A stretch of DNA of 9,251 bases, taken from positions 1 through 9,251 of the forward strand of contig JBGPMO010000022.1 in assembly GCA_041487075.1 (NCBI GenBank), written 5' to 3'. A model generated the notes under the pieces. That model was not told the DNA's origin and did no database searches. It saw nothing but the letters and a program-made list of their open reading frames with translations. This DNA comes from JBGPMO01 sp041487075 (GTDB lineage: Bacteria > Patescibacteriota > Minisyncoccia > UBA6257 > 1-14-0-10-40-38). This document shows positions 1 through 7,214 of this stretch, one piece after another. A program made the translations under genes and the position numbers. Positions within the stretch are counted from its first letter, which is position 1. Every line of letters begins with the position of its first letter.

Positions 1-1961
1 ATCTTGCCGCAACGAATATCGCCTTTTTGGGATCCATAGTCGTGGGAGGTTTTGGGGAAGGAGTGGTCATGGCTACCGGCATACACACCTACTTCGCAAA
101 TATTTTCGAGAAAATTGGCCAGATCGAACGGCCAAGCCTTTTTGAAAAACATATTCGCTCCATCGGCGCGACCCTCACTAACCTGATTTTAATTCTCGCG
201 TCCTTGATTCTTGCCGTTCAATTCTTTGTATCGGGCGCAATCTCTTTTAGCTATCTTCTCTTTCTCGTCGCCCTCATCGTTGCCGTAGTCCCCGAAGCCT
301 TGCCGCTCATCGTAGCGCTCGCATTTTCAAAAGGAGCCCTACTCCTCGCAAAGAAAAAAGTTATTATCCGGCGCCTTTCTGCCATTCAGGACCTGGGGAG
401 CGTTGATATTATCTGTACCGATAAAACCGGCACGCTTACCAAAAACGAACTTCAATTTTCCTCATCTCTCGGAAGTTCTGAACCTTTGCTATTTAAACTT
501 GCTCTCGCAAACGCATTAAACGGGAAAAAACTTGGCAAACTCTATAACCCTTTTGATAAAGCAATCTTTGAAGCAGCTCCGAGGAATGTCATTACCAAGC
601 TCGCATCTCTTAATTTTCTTGAAGCCTTTCCCTTTGATGCCACAAAAAGAATAAAAACCGTGCTGTTCGAAGAAGCGGGGGTAAAGTACCTTGTCGGCGA
701 AGGAGCTCCTGAAATACTCTTAGAACATTCGCATCTCATTGAAGGAAAGAATGGGGGAGAGCCGCTCACCGGAGAGGCAAAAGCACACGTGCTCCAATGG
801 TTCCGTGAACGCGGGCAAAAAGGCGAGCGAGTCCTTGGCGTTGCATATAAAAAGATTTCCAGTGCTTCTCCTCATATTAAGGAAGAAGAAAGTGGCTTTA
901 CCTTCGTGGGTTGTTTGTCCTTTAGAGACCCGCTCAAAGAAACTTCATCGCAGGCGATAGAGCTTATTCAGGCACTGGGGCTGACCTTTAAGATTATTAC
1001 CGGTGACTCTCGGGAAGTCGCAACCGCGCTCGGGAAAAAGCTTCATCTCATTACCTCTGAAAACGAGGTTATGACCGGAGAAGCGTTTGAAAAACTCACC
1101 GGGAAAGAACGGGAAGCGGCAGCCGAATCTTGCGTTGTCTTTGCACGGACGCTCCCCTCTCATAAACAAAGCATTATCGAAACCCTAGAGCGGCGGCATG
1201 CGGTAGGGTTTTTAGGCGAAGGATTCAACGATGTCCCCGCGCTTAAGGCGGCTCATCTTTCGATGGTAGTCGATAATTCATCTGATATGGCAAGGAATGT
1301 CGCGGACGTCATCCTCCTCGATAAAGATCTCCTGGTTATCGCCCAAGGGATTGCCGAAGGGAGAAAAATATTTGCCAATGTCACAAAATACATCCGCACC
1401 ACCCTTTCCGCGAATATCGGGAACTTCCTTTCATTAATCATTGCTTCGTTTCTCCTGCCCTATCTTCCCCTCCTCTCCATCCAGATCCTTCTCGTCAATC
1501 TCTTGAGTGATCTGCCGATGATCGCCATCTCCCTTGACACGGTAGGTGTAAACGAAATTCATAAGCCGCATGCCTATGATTTCAAGAAACTTTACTTATT
1601 TGTTATGGTCTTTGGAGCGGTCAGTTCGTTTTTCGATCTTATATTCTTCTTTATTTTTAGGACGTTCGGCGCATCATCCCTTCAAACCGGGTGGTTTATC
1701 TTCAGTATCTTGACCGAGATTGTCGCCTTTATATCACTGCGGACCTTTCTCCCCATCTTGAAAGCTAAAGCGCCTTCAGGGCAAATCGTGATTGCTTCCG
1801 GCATCGCGATTGGAGCCACGATCGTCTTGACGCTCATGCCCTTCGCTCGGAGTATCTTCCACTTTGTACTATTGTCGAGGACGCAATGGATGCTCATCGC
1901 AGCACTGCTCGGAGCTTATTTCTTGGCAAACGAAGAAGGCAAGCGATTTTTTAAAACCTAA
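1..1961 (+). CDS. P-type cation ATPase, MgtA-like (P3B), 5'-truncated by window
   Basis: This is a membrane pump of the P-type ATPase superfamily, most like the Mg2+-importing MgtA/MgtB group. The frame is open from base 3 and reads LAATNIAFLGS before the TTG at 27, matching the end of an actuator domain, so 27 is not the true start. Numbering from that TTG: the M4 motif PEALP is at 89-93 and the phosphorylation motif DKTGT at 132-136 (Asp132). The nucleotide domain has FPFDATKR, and the P domain has TGD followed by a GEGFNDVPAL hinge. Six C-terminal membrane segments follow. MgtA resemblance is strongest there: NLLSDLPMIAISLD, SSFFDL and QTGWF correspond to NLLYD, SSIFD and QSGWF of MgtA. 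Oddities: the usual GDGxND is GEGFND (Glu398), and the usual KGAPE lysine is Glu225. P-type identity is near certain; Mg2+ as substrate is inferred. Confidence 0.9.
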   Translation, partial: LAATNIAFLGSIVVGGFGEGVVMATGIHTYFANIFEKIGQIERPSLFEKHIRSIGATLTNLILILASLILAVQFFVSGAISFSYLLFLVALIVAVVPEALPLIVALAFSKGALLLAKKKVIIRRLSAIQDLGSVDIICTDKTGTLTKNELQFSSSLGSSEPLLFKLALANALNGKKLGKLYNPFDKAIFEAAPRNVITKLASLNFLEAFPFDATKRIKTVLFEEAGVKYLVGEGAPEILLEHSHLIEGKNGGEPLTGEAKAHVLQWFRERGQKGERVLGVAYKKISSASPHIKEEESGFTFVGCLSFRDPLKETSSQAIELIQALGLTFKIITGDSREVATALGKKLHLITSENEVMTGEAFEKLTGKEREAAAESCVVFARTLPSHKQSIIETLERRHAVGFLGEGFNDVPALKAAHLSMVVDNSSDMARNVADVILLDKDLLVIAQGIAEGRKIFANVTKYIRTTLSANIGNFLSLIIASFLLPYLPLLSIQILLVNLLSDLPMIAISLDTVGVNEIHKPHAYDFKKLYLFVMVFGAVSSFFDLIFFFIFRTFGASSLQTGWFIFSILTEIVAFISLRTFLPILKAKAPSGQIVIASGIAIGATIVLTLMPFARSIFHFVLLSRTQWMLIAALLGAYFLANEEGKRFFKT

Positions 1962-1971
1962 TATAGTAAAT

Positions 1972-1989
1972 CCCCGCGGGAAGGCGGGG
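1972..1989 (-). terminator. GC hairpin in convergent gap, possible ftsZ-operon terminator
   Basis: CCCCGC (1972-1977) pairs with GCGGGG (1984-1989) across a 6-nt loop, giving a perfect 6-bp all-GC stem. It lies about 40 nt past the ftsZ stop and 10 nt past the ATPase stop. Read on the minus strand, the stem is followed by ATTTACTATATT, which is only moderately T-rich. On the plus strand no T tract follows. It therefore fits a weak intrinsic terminator of the minus-strand operon, perhaps also slowing plus-strand readthrough. It is the only candidate in the 67-nt gap at 1962-2028. Confidence 0.45.
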
Positions 1990-2028
1990 TGAACCTCTGA
2001 TACCGCAGACGCAAAAGCCCGCGGAACT

Positions 2029-3207
2029 TCATTTTCGTTTGCGGAGAAACGTTGGGATTTCCCAAATATCAGAATTCTTCTCCTCTCCATCAGGCAGAGC
2101 CTTTGATGCATGCGCATTCTTCTGTTTTTTCAGATGCTCTGCATGTTCTTTAACGTCAGACATATGTTTAGGAAGCTTTGTTGCCTCGGTAAAAAGCGTA
2201 GGCAGAGATTCTACCCCGCGTATCATCTGATCGCTAAAACCAGTCGCAATAAGAGTCACCTTTAACTGCCCAGCTTTCAATTTTCGATCATGATAGGCGC
2301 CAAAAATAATTTTCGCGGAGGGGTCTACTGATGCGGCAATGATCTTTGCGATTTCGTTAATTTCCGCCATTTTAAGATCGCGATTCCCCGCAATGCCGAA
2401 AAGCACCCCTTTTGCCCCATCAATAGAAACTTCAAGAAGGGGTGAATTAATAACGTGATTCACGGCGGCGGTCGCACGATCTTGGCCCGTACCAATGCCG
2501 ACACCTACAAGCGCAGTCCCGCCGTCTTTCATAATCGCTCTCACGTCAGCAAAATCCACATTAATAATCCCCGGCATCGCAATAAGCTCTGAGATTCCCT
2601 CAACGGCAGAATGAAGAACGTCGTCAATATATTCAAAAGCCCTAATGAGAGGCGTGTCTTTTTTAATGATTGAAAAGACACGATCGTTCGGGATCACAAT
2701 CAAGGTGTCTACCTTTTCCTTAAGCTTCGCCAGTGCCTCTTGCGCAATCCGATTCCGATGGGATCCCTCAAAGGCGAATGGCTTCGTAACCACCGCAACA
2801 GTAAGCACGCCAAGCTCATGAGCAACCTCCGCAAGCACTTGAATCCCGCTTGAACCCGTGCCGCCGCCTAAGCCTGCCGTTAAGAAAACAAGATCAGTGC
2901 CCCGTAGCGCTTCTACGATTTCAGAGCGGCTTTCTTCTGCCGCCTGACGGCCAAGATCAGGATTCATACCCGTACCAAGTCCCCGCGTAATATTTTTTCC
3001 TATCAGAATCCGCTTGCGAACATTACAATTCTCGAGATCCTGAACATCGGTATTGATAACGATAAACTCAACCCCCCGCACATTCATAGAGCTCGACATG
3101 CGGGAAACCGCATTGCCGCCGCCGCCGCCTATGCCAACTACTTTAATGCGAACCGCATAACTCAACGGGGTGCGAACATCTTTTTTTATTTTTGTCATAG
3201 GATTCAT
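2029..3207 (-). CDS. ftsZ: Cell division GTPase FtsZ
   Basis: This is the tubulin-like GTPase that polymerises into the cytokinetic ring at midcell. Numbering from a TTG at 3228 (399 residues), the glycine-rich loop GIGGGGGNAV is at 32-41, NTDVQDL at 59-65, the T4 phosphate loop GGGTGSS at 121-127, and the T7 catalytic loop NVDFAD at 223-228 with both aspartates. After a short, charged linker, the protein ends with WEIPTFLRKRK, a good match to the conserved tail that binds FtsA. Termination by TGA directly after this tail is natural. The start is uncertain: TTG 3228 would overlap ftsA, while ATG 3207 (chosen, 10 nt after the ftsA stop) and ATG 3198 are both better; none has a clear Shine-Dalgarno. 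Odd: the T4 loop continues SSGIQ where FtsZ normally has (T/S)GxxP. It is the last gene of the operon. Confidence 0.97.
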   Translation of the reverse strand: MNPMTKIKKDVRTPLSYAVRIKVVGIGGGGGNAVSRMSSSMNVRGVEFIVINTDVQDLENCNVRKRILIGKNITRGLGTGMNPDLGRQAAEESRSEIVEALRGTDLVFLTAGLGGGTGSSGIQVLAEVAHELGVLTVAVVTKPFAFEGSHRNRIAQEALAKLKEKVDTLIVIPNDRVFSIIKKDTPLIRAFEYIDDVLHSAVEGISELIAMPGIINVDFADVRAIMKDGGTALVGVGIGTGQDRATAAVNHVINSPLLEVSIDGAKGVLFGIAGNRDLKMAEINEIAKIIAASVDPSAKIIFGAYHDRKLKAGQLKVTLIATGFSDQMIRGVESLPTLFTEATKLPKHMSDVKEHAEHLKKQKNAHASKALPDGEEKNSDIWEIPTFLRKRK

Positions 3208-3217
3208 AAATGTCGCA

Positions 3218-4450
3218 CTAAGGGGCAAAATAATTCAGAAATTTTTTGAAGAATCCATGAACGGGCAGGTGCGTTGGCTTTCCTTCAAGCGCTTTGTCAT
3301 ACCCCGAGAACAGAAGCCCTAACGCTAAAGCAAACTCCGGATCCTCAAGCTTCGCTCCTAAATCAATGTCATGTTGTATGAGAAGAGGCGAAAGCTCGGG
3401 AATGCCGACCTGTGCAGCCAGTTTCAGTTCCTGCTTCCCGAGCTCAACAATACCCGGAATCTTAGCACCTCCGCCGACAAACACCACTCCTGCCGGCAGC
3501 TTCCCTGCCCGCCCGATATATTTCAATTCATTTTGCACAAATTCCAAAATCTCAGCAAGTCGAACCTCGATCACTTCCGCGATGAATCTTTTAGTGACAC
3601 TTCCCCGCGCTCGAGAATCGATTTTCACGAGATCAAGGAGGTCGCGCCCTCCCACCTCGCGCGCGAGCGCCGACCCATACGAAAGCTTCACGGTCTCTGC
3701 CGCCTCAACCGAAATCTTAAGGCCAATGGCAAGATCATTCGTTACATTTCCTGATCCAACGGGGAAAATCGCCGTGTGCAGTAATTTCCCCTCTTCATAC
3801 ACTGCCATACTTGTTTTTCCAAACCCAATATCAACCAAAGCAACACCCAGCTCACGCTGATTCTTAGTCAGCACTGCGCGAGCAGCCGCAAGCGGGCCTA
3901 AAATAAGCCCGCCCAAATCACTTCCCAACACTTCAACGCATTTTGAAAGATTCTTTACCGCGGGAGCAAAGGCATCAATGATAAGACTATTAACCTCAAG
4001 TCGATTCCCCACCATTTCTAACGGATCTCGAATGTCTTTCACGCCATCCACGATATATTCGCGGACAATCGCGTGAAGAATCATCCGATTGTTCGGAAGA
4101 TTGATCGCCTGCGCGCTTTGAATCGCCCGATTCACATCATCTTCAAAGATTTCGTAGTCCGCTCGTGAAACAGCGACAACGCCAACCGATGGCTGAACGC
4201 GCACGTCCGAAGCTCCCACGCCAAGATATATATTCGCGCCTGCCTGTTTTGAAATCTTTTTGATCTCACCGATAACCGGCGAAAGCGCCTGCGTAGTCTC
4301 CCCAATATCCGCGACAACGCCTTTCCGAACGCCGGCCGAGGGCATCTTAAGAACACCATGCATCGCAAGACTGTTATCCCGCCGTACCTCTCCCACAACT
4401 GCTTTAATCGTCCGAGAACCAATGTCAAGGCCGACTATAAAATGTGACAT
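3218..4450 (-). CDS. ftsA: Cell division protein FtsA (actin-like membrane anchor of FtsZ)
   Basis: This actin-fold ATPase tethers FtsZ filaments to the inner membrane face and recruits later divisome proteins. At 410 residues it is of usual length. The first phosphate motif DIGSRT is at 9-14, and an FtsA-type 1C insertion occupies roughly 85-165. The second phosphate motif DIGFGKTS is at 207-214, GSGNVTNDLA at 232-241, and the adenosine motif GGGAKIPG at 326-333. The extreme C-terminus, GFFKKFLNYF (399-408), alternates aromatic and basic residues as expected for the amphipathic membrane-targeting helix. Its ATG lies inside the 3' end of ybeY (16-nt overlap), suggesting translational coupling, with a weak AAGAG just upstream. 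Intact FtsA membrane helix and FtsZ tail together indicate a working FtsA-FtsZ pair. Confidence 0.96.
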   Translation of the reverse strand: MSHFIVGLDIGSRTIKAVVGEVRRDNSLAMHGVLKMPSAGVRKGVVADIGETTQALSPVIGEIKKISKQAGANIYLGVGASDVRVQPSVGVVAVSRADYEIFEDDVNRAIQSAQAINLPNNRMILHAIVREYIVDGVKDIRDPLEMVGNRLEVNSLIIDAFAPAVKNLSKCVEVLGSDLGGLILGPLAAARAVLTKNQRELGVALVDIGFGKTSMAVYEEGKLLHTAIFPVGSGNVTNDLAIGLKISVEAAETVKLSYGSALAREVGGRDLLDLVKIDSRARGSVTKRFIAEVIEVRLAEILEFVQNELKYIGRAGKLPAGVVFVGGGAKIPGIVELGKQELKLAAQVGIPELSPLLIQHDIDLGAKLEDPEFALALGLLFSGYDKALEGKPTHLPVHGFFKKFLNYFAP

Positions 4451-4830
4451 AACTCTTTTATTGAAAGAAGTTTCGTTTCCTCCTGTTCCATCTGTATTCT
4501 ATCACGGCGCTTTTTATGGTCATATCCCAGCAAGTGTAAAAAGGCGTGCACCAGCATAAAACGGAGACTTTCATGGTGCCGGCTGATGAATAAAGGATTT
4601 AAATAGATTTCTCCAAGATATTTCCCGCGCACGTCAGGGAAAGGAAAATTCTTCGTCGCCCGAAAGGCAAGAACATTGTGGCGCATGAATTGCTCTCCCA
4701 CTAAATAAACGTCAAATGTCTCCCGCTTTAATCCCCGAAGGCGGAGGAGAAGTTTAGAAGCGCTTTTCACTTCCCGCGCAAACCTTCTCGACCGGCCATC
4801 AACCACCGTAACTGAAACCTCATGCTTCAT
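4435..4830 (-). CDS. ybeY: Endoribonuclease YbeY (rRNA maturation)
   Basis: YbeY is a single-strand-specific metallo-endoribonuclease involved in 16S rRNA 3'-end maturation and ribosome quality control. The zinc-binding signature is clear: HAFLHLLGYDH with His95, His99 and His105. Before it, LGEIYLN (72-78) corresponds to the family's LGDIxIs strand. The protein is 131 residues, somewhat short. The segment before the active site reads FMRHNVLAFRA where most members have a longer FRxxDxxTNVLSFP, so a few residues seem missing and the serine and proline are replaced. The usual H-G-x-L-H has alanine instead of glycine. It starts 5 nt after the yqeY-like stop and overlaps ftsA. No Shine-Dalgarno is visible, so it probably depends on upstream translation. 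Confidence 0.9.
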   Translation of the reverse strand: MKHEVSVTVVDGRSRRFAREVKSASKLLLRLRGLKRETFDVYLVGEQFMRHNVLAFRATKNFPFPDVRGKYLGEIYLNPLFISRHHESLRFMLVHAFLHLLGYDHKKRRDRIQMEQEETKLLSIKELCHIL

Positions 4831-4835
4831 ATCTA

Positions 4836-5285
4836 TTAACTAGAAAACTTCCGGCGCACCAGCTCCGTGATAACCTTCGCGTCGGCCTTCCCTCGCAGTT
4901 CGGCCATCACCGCTTTCATGGCGGCAGGAAAATCAGCAGCACCGGCACGCTCCATTACGTCATAAACGGCATGCTCCAGTTTCTCGCCTGCCAACATACT
5001 CGGAAGATAACGTGCGATAACTCTATTCTCACGCTCCTCTTTCTCCGCAAGGTCATTGCGGCCGCCTTTCCGAAAAAGATCTGCTGCCTCTCGGCGTTTT
5101 TTCGCTTCAGTCTGAAGCAGTTGGATGACCTCGTCTTCCGTGAGTAAAGGATTTTCTCCTTTTGTTTTCTTTTCAATTTCACGGTTGTGCAGCGCAGAGG
5201 TAAGAAGCCGAAGCACGCCGAGTTCGAATTCGTTCCCTGATTTCAACGCTGCCTTACTCTCGAGAATAAGCTGTTCTTTTATCAT
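4836..5285 (-). CDS. yqeY: GatB/YqeY domain protein
   Basis: This 149-residue protein matches stand-alone YqeY proteins, which resemble the tail domain of the GatB subunit of tRNA-dependent amidotransferase. That tail helps bind tRNA, but the role of free YqeY is not settled. Visible family features are LRLLTSALHNREIEK (25-39), the KKRREAADLFRKGGR stretch (62-76), YLPSML (93-98), and a C-terminal MKAVMAELRGKADAK (123-137) followed by a lysine/arginine-rich helix. The ATG shares one base with the rpsU stop (TAATG), a classic stop-start coupling arrangement. An rpsU-yqeY-ybeY order is also familiar from Firmicutes, which supports the call. Confidence 0.92.
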   Translation of the reverse strand: MIKEQLILESKAALKSGNEFELGVLRLLTSALHNREIEKKTKGENPLLTEDEVIQLLQTEAKKRREAADLFRKGGRNDLAEKEERENRVIARYLPSMLAGEKLEHAVYDVMERAGAADFPAAMKAVMAELRGKADAKVITELVRRKFSS

Positions 5286-5512
5286 TATCGCTCAATAGTT
5301 ATGCCCAGTTTTTTTGAGCGTTCGATTTCAGCGCGTTTTGTTACGCGATGAAGAGCGGAAGATTTTCGCTTCACTCGGCTGACGGCGCGCGCCCGAAAAC
5401 GCCGCCGCTTTACCTCGCGCAGAACACCGCTGTGCTGGACTTTTTTTGTGAAGCGGTAGATGAGCGAACTCACCGATTCCCCTTCGCGCTTTTTGATTTC
5501 AACTCCTGCCAT
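5285..5512 (-). CDS. rpsU: 30S ribosomal protein bS21
   Basis: This is a small, very basic 75-residue protein of the small ribosomal subunit, near the 16S rRNA 3' end, where it supports mRNA engagement. The family pattern is visible: an N-terminal KKREGESVSSLIYRFTKKVQ, then SGVLREVKRRRF (28-39), equivalent to the AGVLxEVRRRxF core of E. coli S21, then an arginine/lysine-rich helix. It has the clearest Shine-Dalgarno of the operon, AAGGAAG about ten bases before the ATG. That fits a product needed in higher amounts than its neighbours. It starts 5 nt after the HIT gene stop. Confidence 0.94.
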   Translation of the reverse strand: MAGVEIKKREGESVSSLIYRFTKKVQHSGVLREVKRRRFRARAVSRVKRKSSALHRVTKRAEIERSKKLGITIER

Positions 5513-5517
5513 ACGTG

Positions 5518-5925
5518 TTATGCTTCCTTAATTTGTTCACTCATTTTTTGTATCGACGTTTTAGGGGGATTATCGACGACAGAATGAATAGATCCGCCGC
5601 CGTCATTTTCAAATCGAGGAATAATATGGATATGGAGATGATCGATGAGTTGCCCGGCTTGCTTGCCATGGTTCCAGCCAATGGTAAATCCTACTCCCCC
5701 CAATGCCCTTCCAATCTTTGCGGTTACGGCTTCCACCGCCTGGAACAGTGGCCCTAGGTCGCGGGCCGGAACCCCCGAAAGATTCTCTGCATGCAACCTC
5801 GGGATGACGATCGCGTGGCCAGGAGCACGAGGATGGATATCAAGAAACGCAACGCAATGCGCATCTTCATAAATAACTTGAGCAGGCACCTCCCCCTTCC
5901 CTATCCGACAAAAAAGGCATTCCAT
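5518..5925 (-). CDS. HIT family nucleotide hydrolase/transferase
   Basis: This histidine-triad protein of 135 residues belongs to the Hint-like branch, cytoplasmic enzymes that hydrolyse nucleoside phosphoramidates, aminoacyl adenylates or dinucleotides. The signature HLHIHII is at 96-102, with His96, His98 and His100; the middle histidine is the expected nucleophile. The N-terminus has CLFC (Cys3, Cys6), and His45 follows in RLHAENL; with His96 these are plausible zinc ligands, as in zinc-binding HIT proteins. The fold is also shown by FLDIHPRAPGHAIVIP (27-42). It begins 2 nt after hisS. Aminoacyl-adenylate cleanup next to a tRNA synthetase is an attractive but inferred link. No Shine-Dalgarno is visible. 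Confidence 0.93.
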   Translation of the reverse strand: MECLFCRIGKGEVPAQVIYEDAHCVAFLDIHPRAPGHAIVIPRLHAENLSGVPARDLGPLFQAVEAVTAKIGRALGGVGFTIGWNHGKQAGQLIDHLHIHIIPRFENDGGGSIHSVVDNPPKTSIQKMSEQIKEA

Positions 5926-5927
5926 AA

Positions 5928-7214
5928 TTATTTGAGCCGCTTCTTTATGACTTCGACGAGTTTCGCAAGCGGTACGGTTTCCTGAACCCCGGACTTCATA
6001 TCCCGAACAATAATACTTTCCTCGAATACCTCTTTCTGGCCAAGAATCAATGCATAAGGCGAATGAATCTTATCTGCATTGCGAAGCTGTGCGTTCAACG
6101 ATTCGCGACCAAGCATCTCGGTGATTTCAAGGCCCGCGCGCCGCAGCTCCTCCACGAGCTTTAAACTCTTCTTTTTCGCGAGCTCTCCAATATAAATCAA
6201 AGAGGGCTTGGGTTTCAACCGTGACGCAGCGGCAATCCCTTTCGCCTTCATAAACTCAACAATCCGATCAAGCCCGGCTGCCCATCCGACTGCCGGAGAA
6301 TTCTTCCCTCCCAACAATTCAATGAGATAATCGTACCGTCCTCCTCCGCCAAGCGCGATGCCTCCATCTCCCGAAATCTCAAAAACAGTTTTTGTATAAT
6401 AATCGAGCCCGCGAACTAATCGGTGATCAAGGCGATACGGAAGCCCCAGCTCTTCCACATATTCAAGCAGTGTTCGAAAGTGGCTGCGGCAGGCATTGCA
6501 AAGATGATCAACCGCGATGGGAGCATTCTCCTTCACCGGCTGGCAGCCGGGAACTTTACAATCGAGAAGGCGAAGCGGATTAGTATCAAGGCGCCGCTTG
6601 CAGTCTTCGCACAGTTCTCCTCGCCGCCCGCGGTAAAACGCTTGCAGCTCGCGCCGATAGCCGGGCCGGCAATTCTTACAGCCGATTGAATTGATCCCTA
6701 CGGTGACATCTTTTATTTTTAATCCCTCAAGAAAACGGAAAAAAACCAAAATAATTTGTGCGTCTAAAATAGGATCGTCATCTCCCGAAATAATTTCGAA
6801 GCCAAGCTGATGGAACTGCCGGTAGCGTCCGGCCTGCGGCTGTTCATAACGAAACATAGCCCCTTCATAATAGAGCTTCAAAGGAAGGCCTAGCGTTTGC
6901 CCGAGACTGTGCTCAATAAAAGCGCGCGCCACGGGCGCCGTGGCCTCCGGCCGGAGCACCAGCTCCTCCTTGCCCTTAGTCTTTATCGTAAACATCTGCT
7001 TTTCCACAATGTCAGTTTGAAAGCCAATCGATCGCTCGAAAAGATCACTGCGCTCAAGGAGAGGCGTATCAATACGCAAGAAATTATAATAGTCCGCGAT
7101 GTCTTTCGCGGTTTTTCTCACTTTCGCCCACAACTCCTGATCTCCTGGCAGAATATCATGCATGCCTTTCGGAGCTTGAATCGTGGGCACTTTTTGTTTT
7201 GTTACATTAGCCAT
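5928..7214 (-). CDS. hisS: Histidyl-tRNA synthetase
   Basis: This class II synthetase charges tRNA-His in the cytoplasm. At 428 residues it has family-normal length. Visible motifs are GMHDILPGD (17-25), LRPEATAPVARA (87-98), class II motif 2 around MFRYEQPQAGRYRQFHQLGFE start 120, the HisRS signature LVRGLDYYT (266-274), GGGGRYDYL (289-297), and motif 3 GWAAGLDRI (310-318). An anticodon-binding domain follows from about 335. The middle domain has eight cysteines in four pairs: 179/182, 202/205, 219/224 and 239/242. This suggests two zinc sites or a zinc cluster; similar cysteine pairs occur in some other bacterial HisRS. The ATG lies within the end of lepB (8-nt overlap, AATGGCTAA), indicating coupled translation. 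Confidence 0.97.
   Translation of the reverse strand: MANVTKQKVPTIQAPKGMHDILPGDQELWAKVRKTAKDIADYYNFLRIDTPLLERSDLFERSIGFQTDIVEKQMFTIKTKGKEELVLRPEATAPVARAFIEHSLGQTLGLPLKLYYEGAMFRYEQPQAGRYRQFHQLGFEIISGDDDPILDAQIILVFFRFLEGLKIKDVTVGINSIGCKNCRPGYRRELQAFYRGRRGELCEDCKRRLDTNPLRLLDCKVPGCQPVKENAPIAVDHLCNACRSHFRTLLEYVEELGLPYRLDHRLVRGLDYYTKTVFEISGDGGIALGGGGRYDYLIELLGGKNSPAVGWAAGLDRIVEFMKAKGIAAASRLKPKPSLIYIGELAKKKSLKLVEELRRAGLEITEMLGRESLNAQLRNADKIHSPYALILGQKEVFEESIIVRDMKSGVQETVPLAKLVEVIKKRLK

Noticed and set aside
2003..2024. Possible second hairpin (CCGC...GCGG) just after ftsZ
   Set aside because: The outer stem is 4 bp with a long unpaired interior and no T tract; the hairpin at 1972-1989 is the better candidate.
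3294..3860. 188-codon open frame on the plus strand antisense to ftsA, with a second one at 3371-3754
   Set aside because: It lies wholly within a well-supported ftsA. The translation is rich in Ser, Pro, Arg and Thr with no recognisable domain, as expected from the complement of a coding frame.
4132..4559. Open frames on both strands around the ybeY/ftsA junction (4132-4428 minus, 4260-4559 plus)
   Set aside because: They are out-of-frame or antisense shadows of ftsA and ybeY with arginine-rich or low-information translations.
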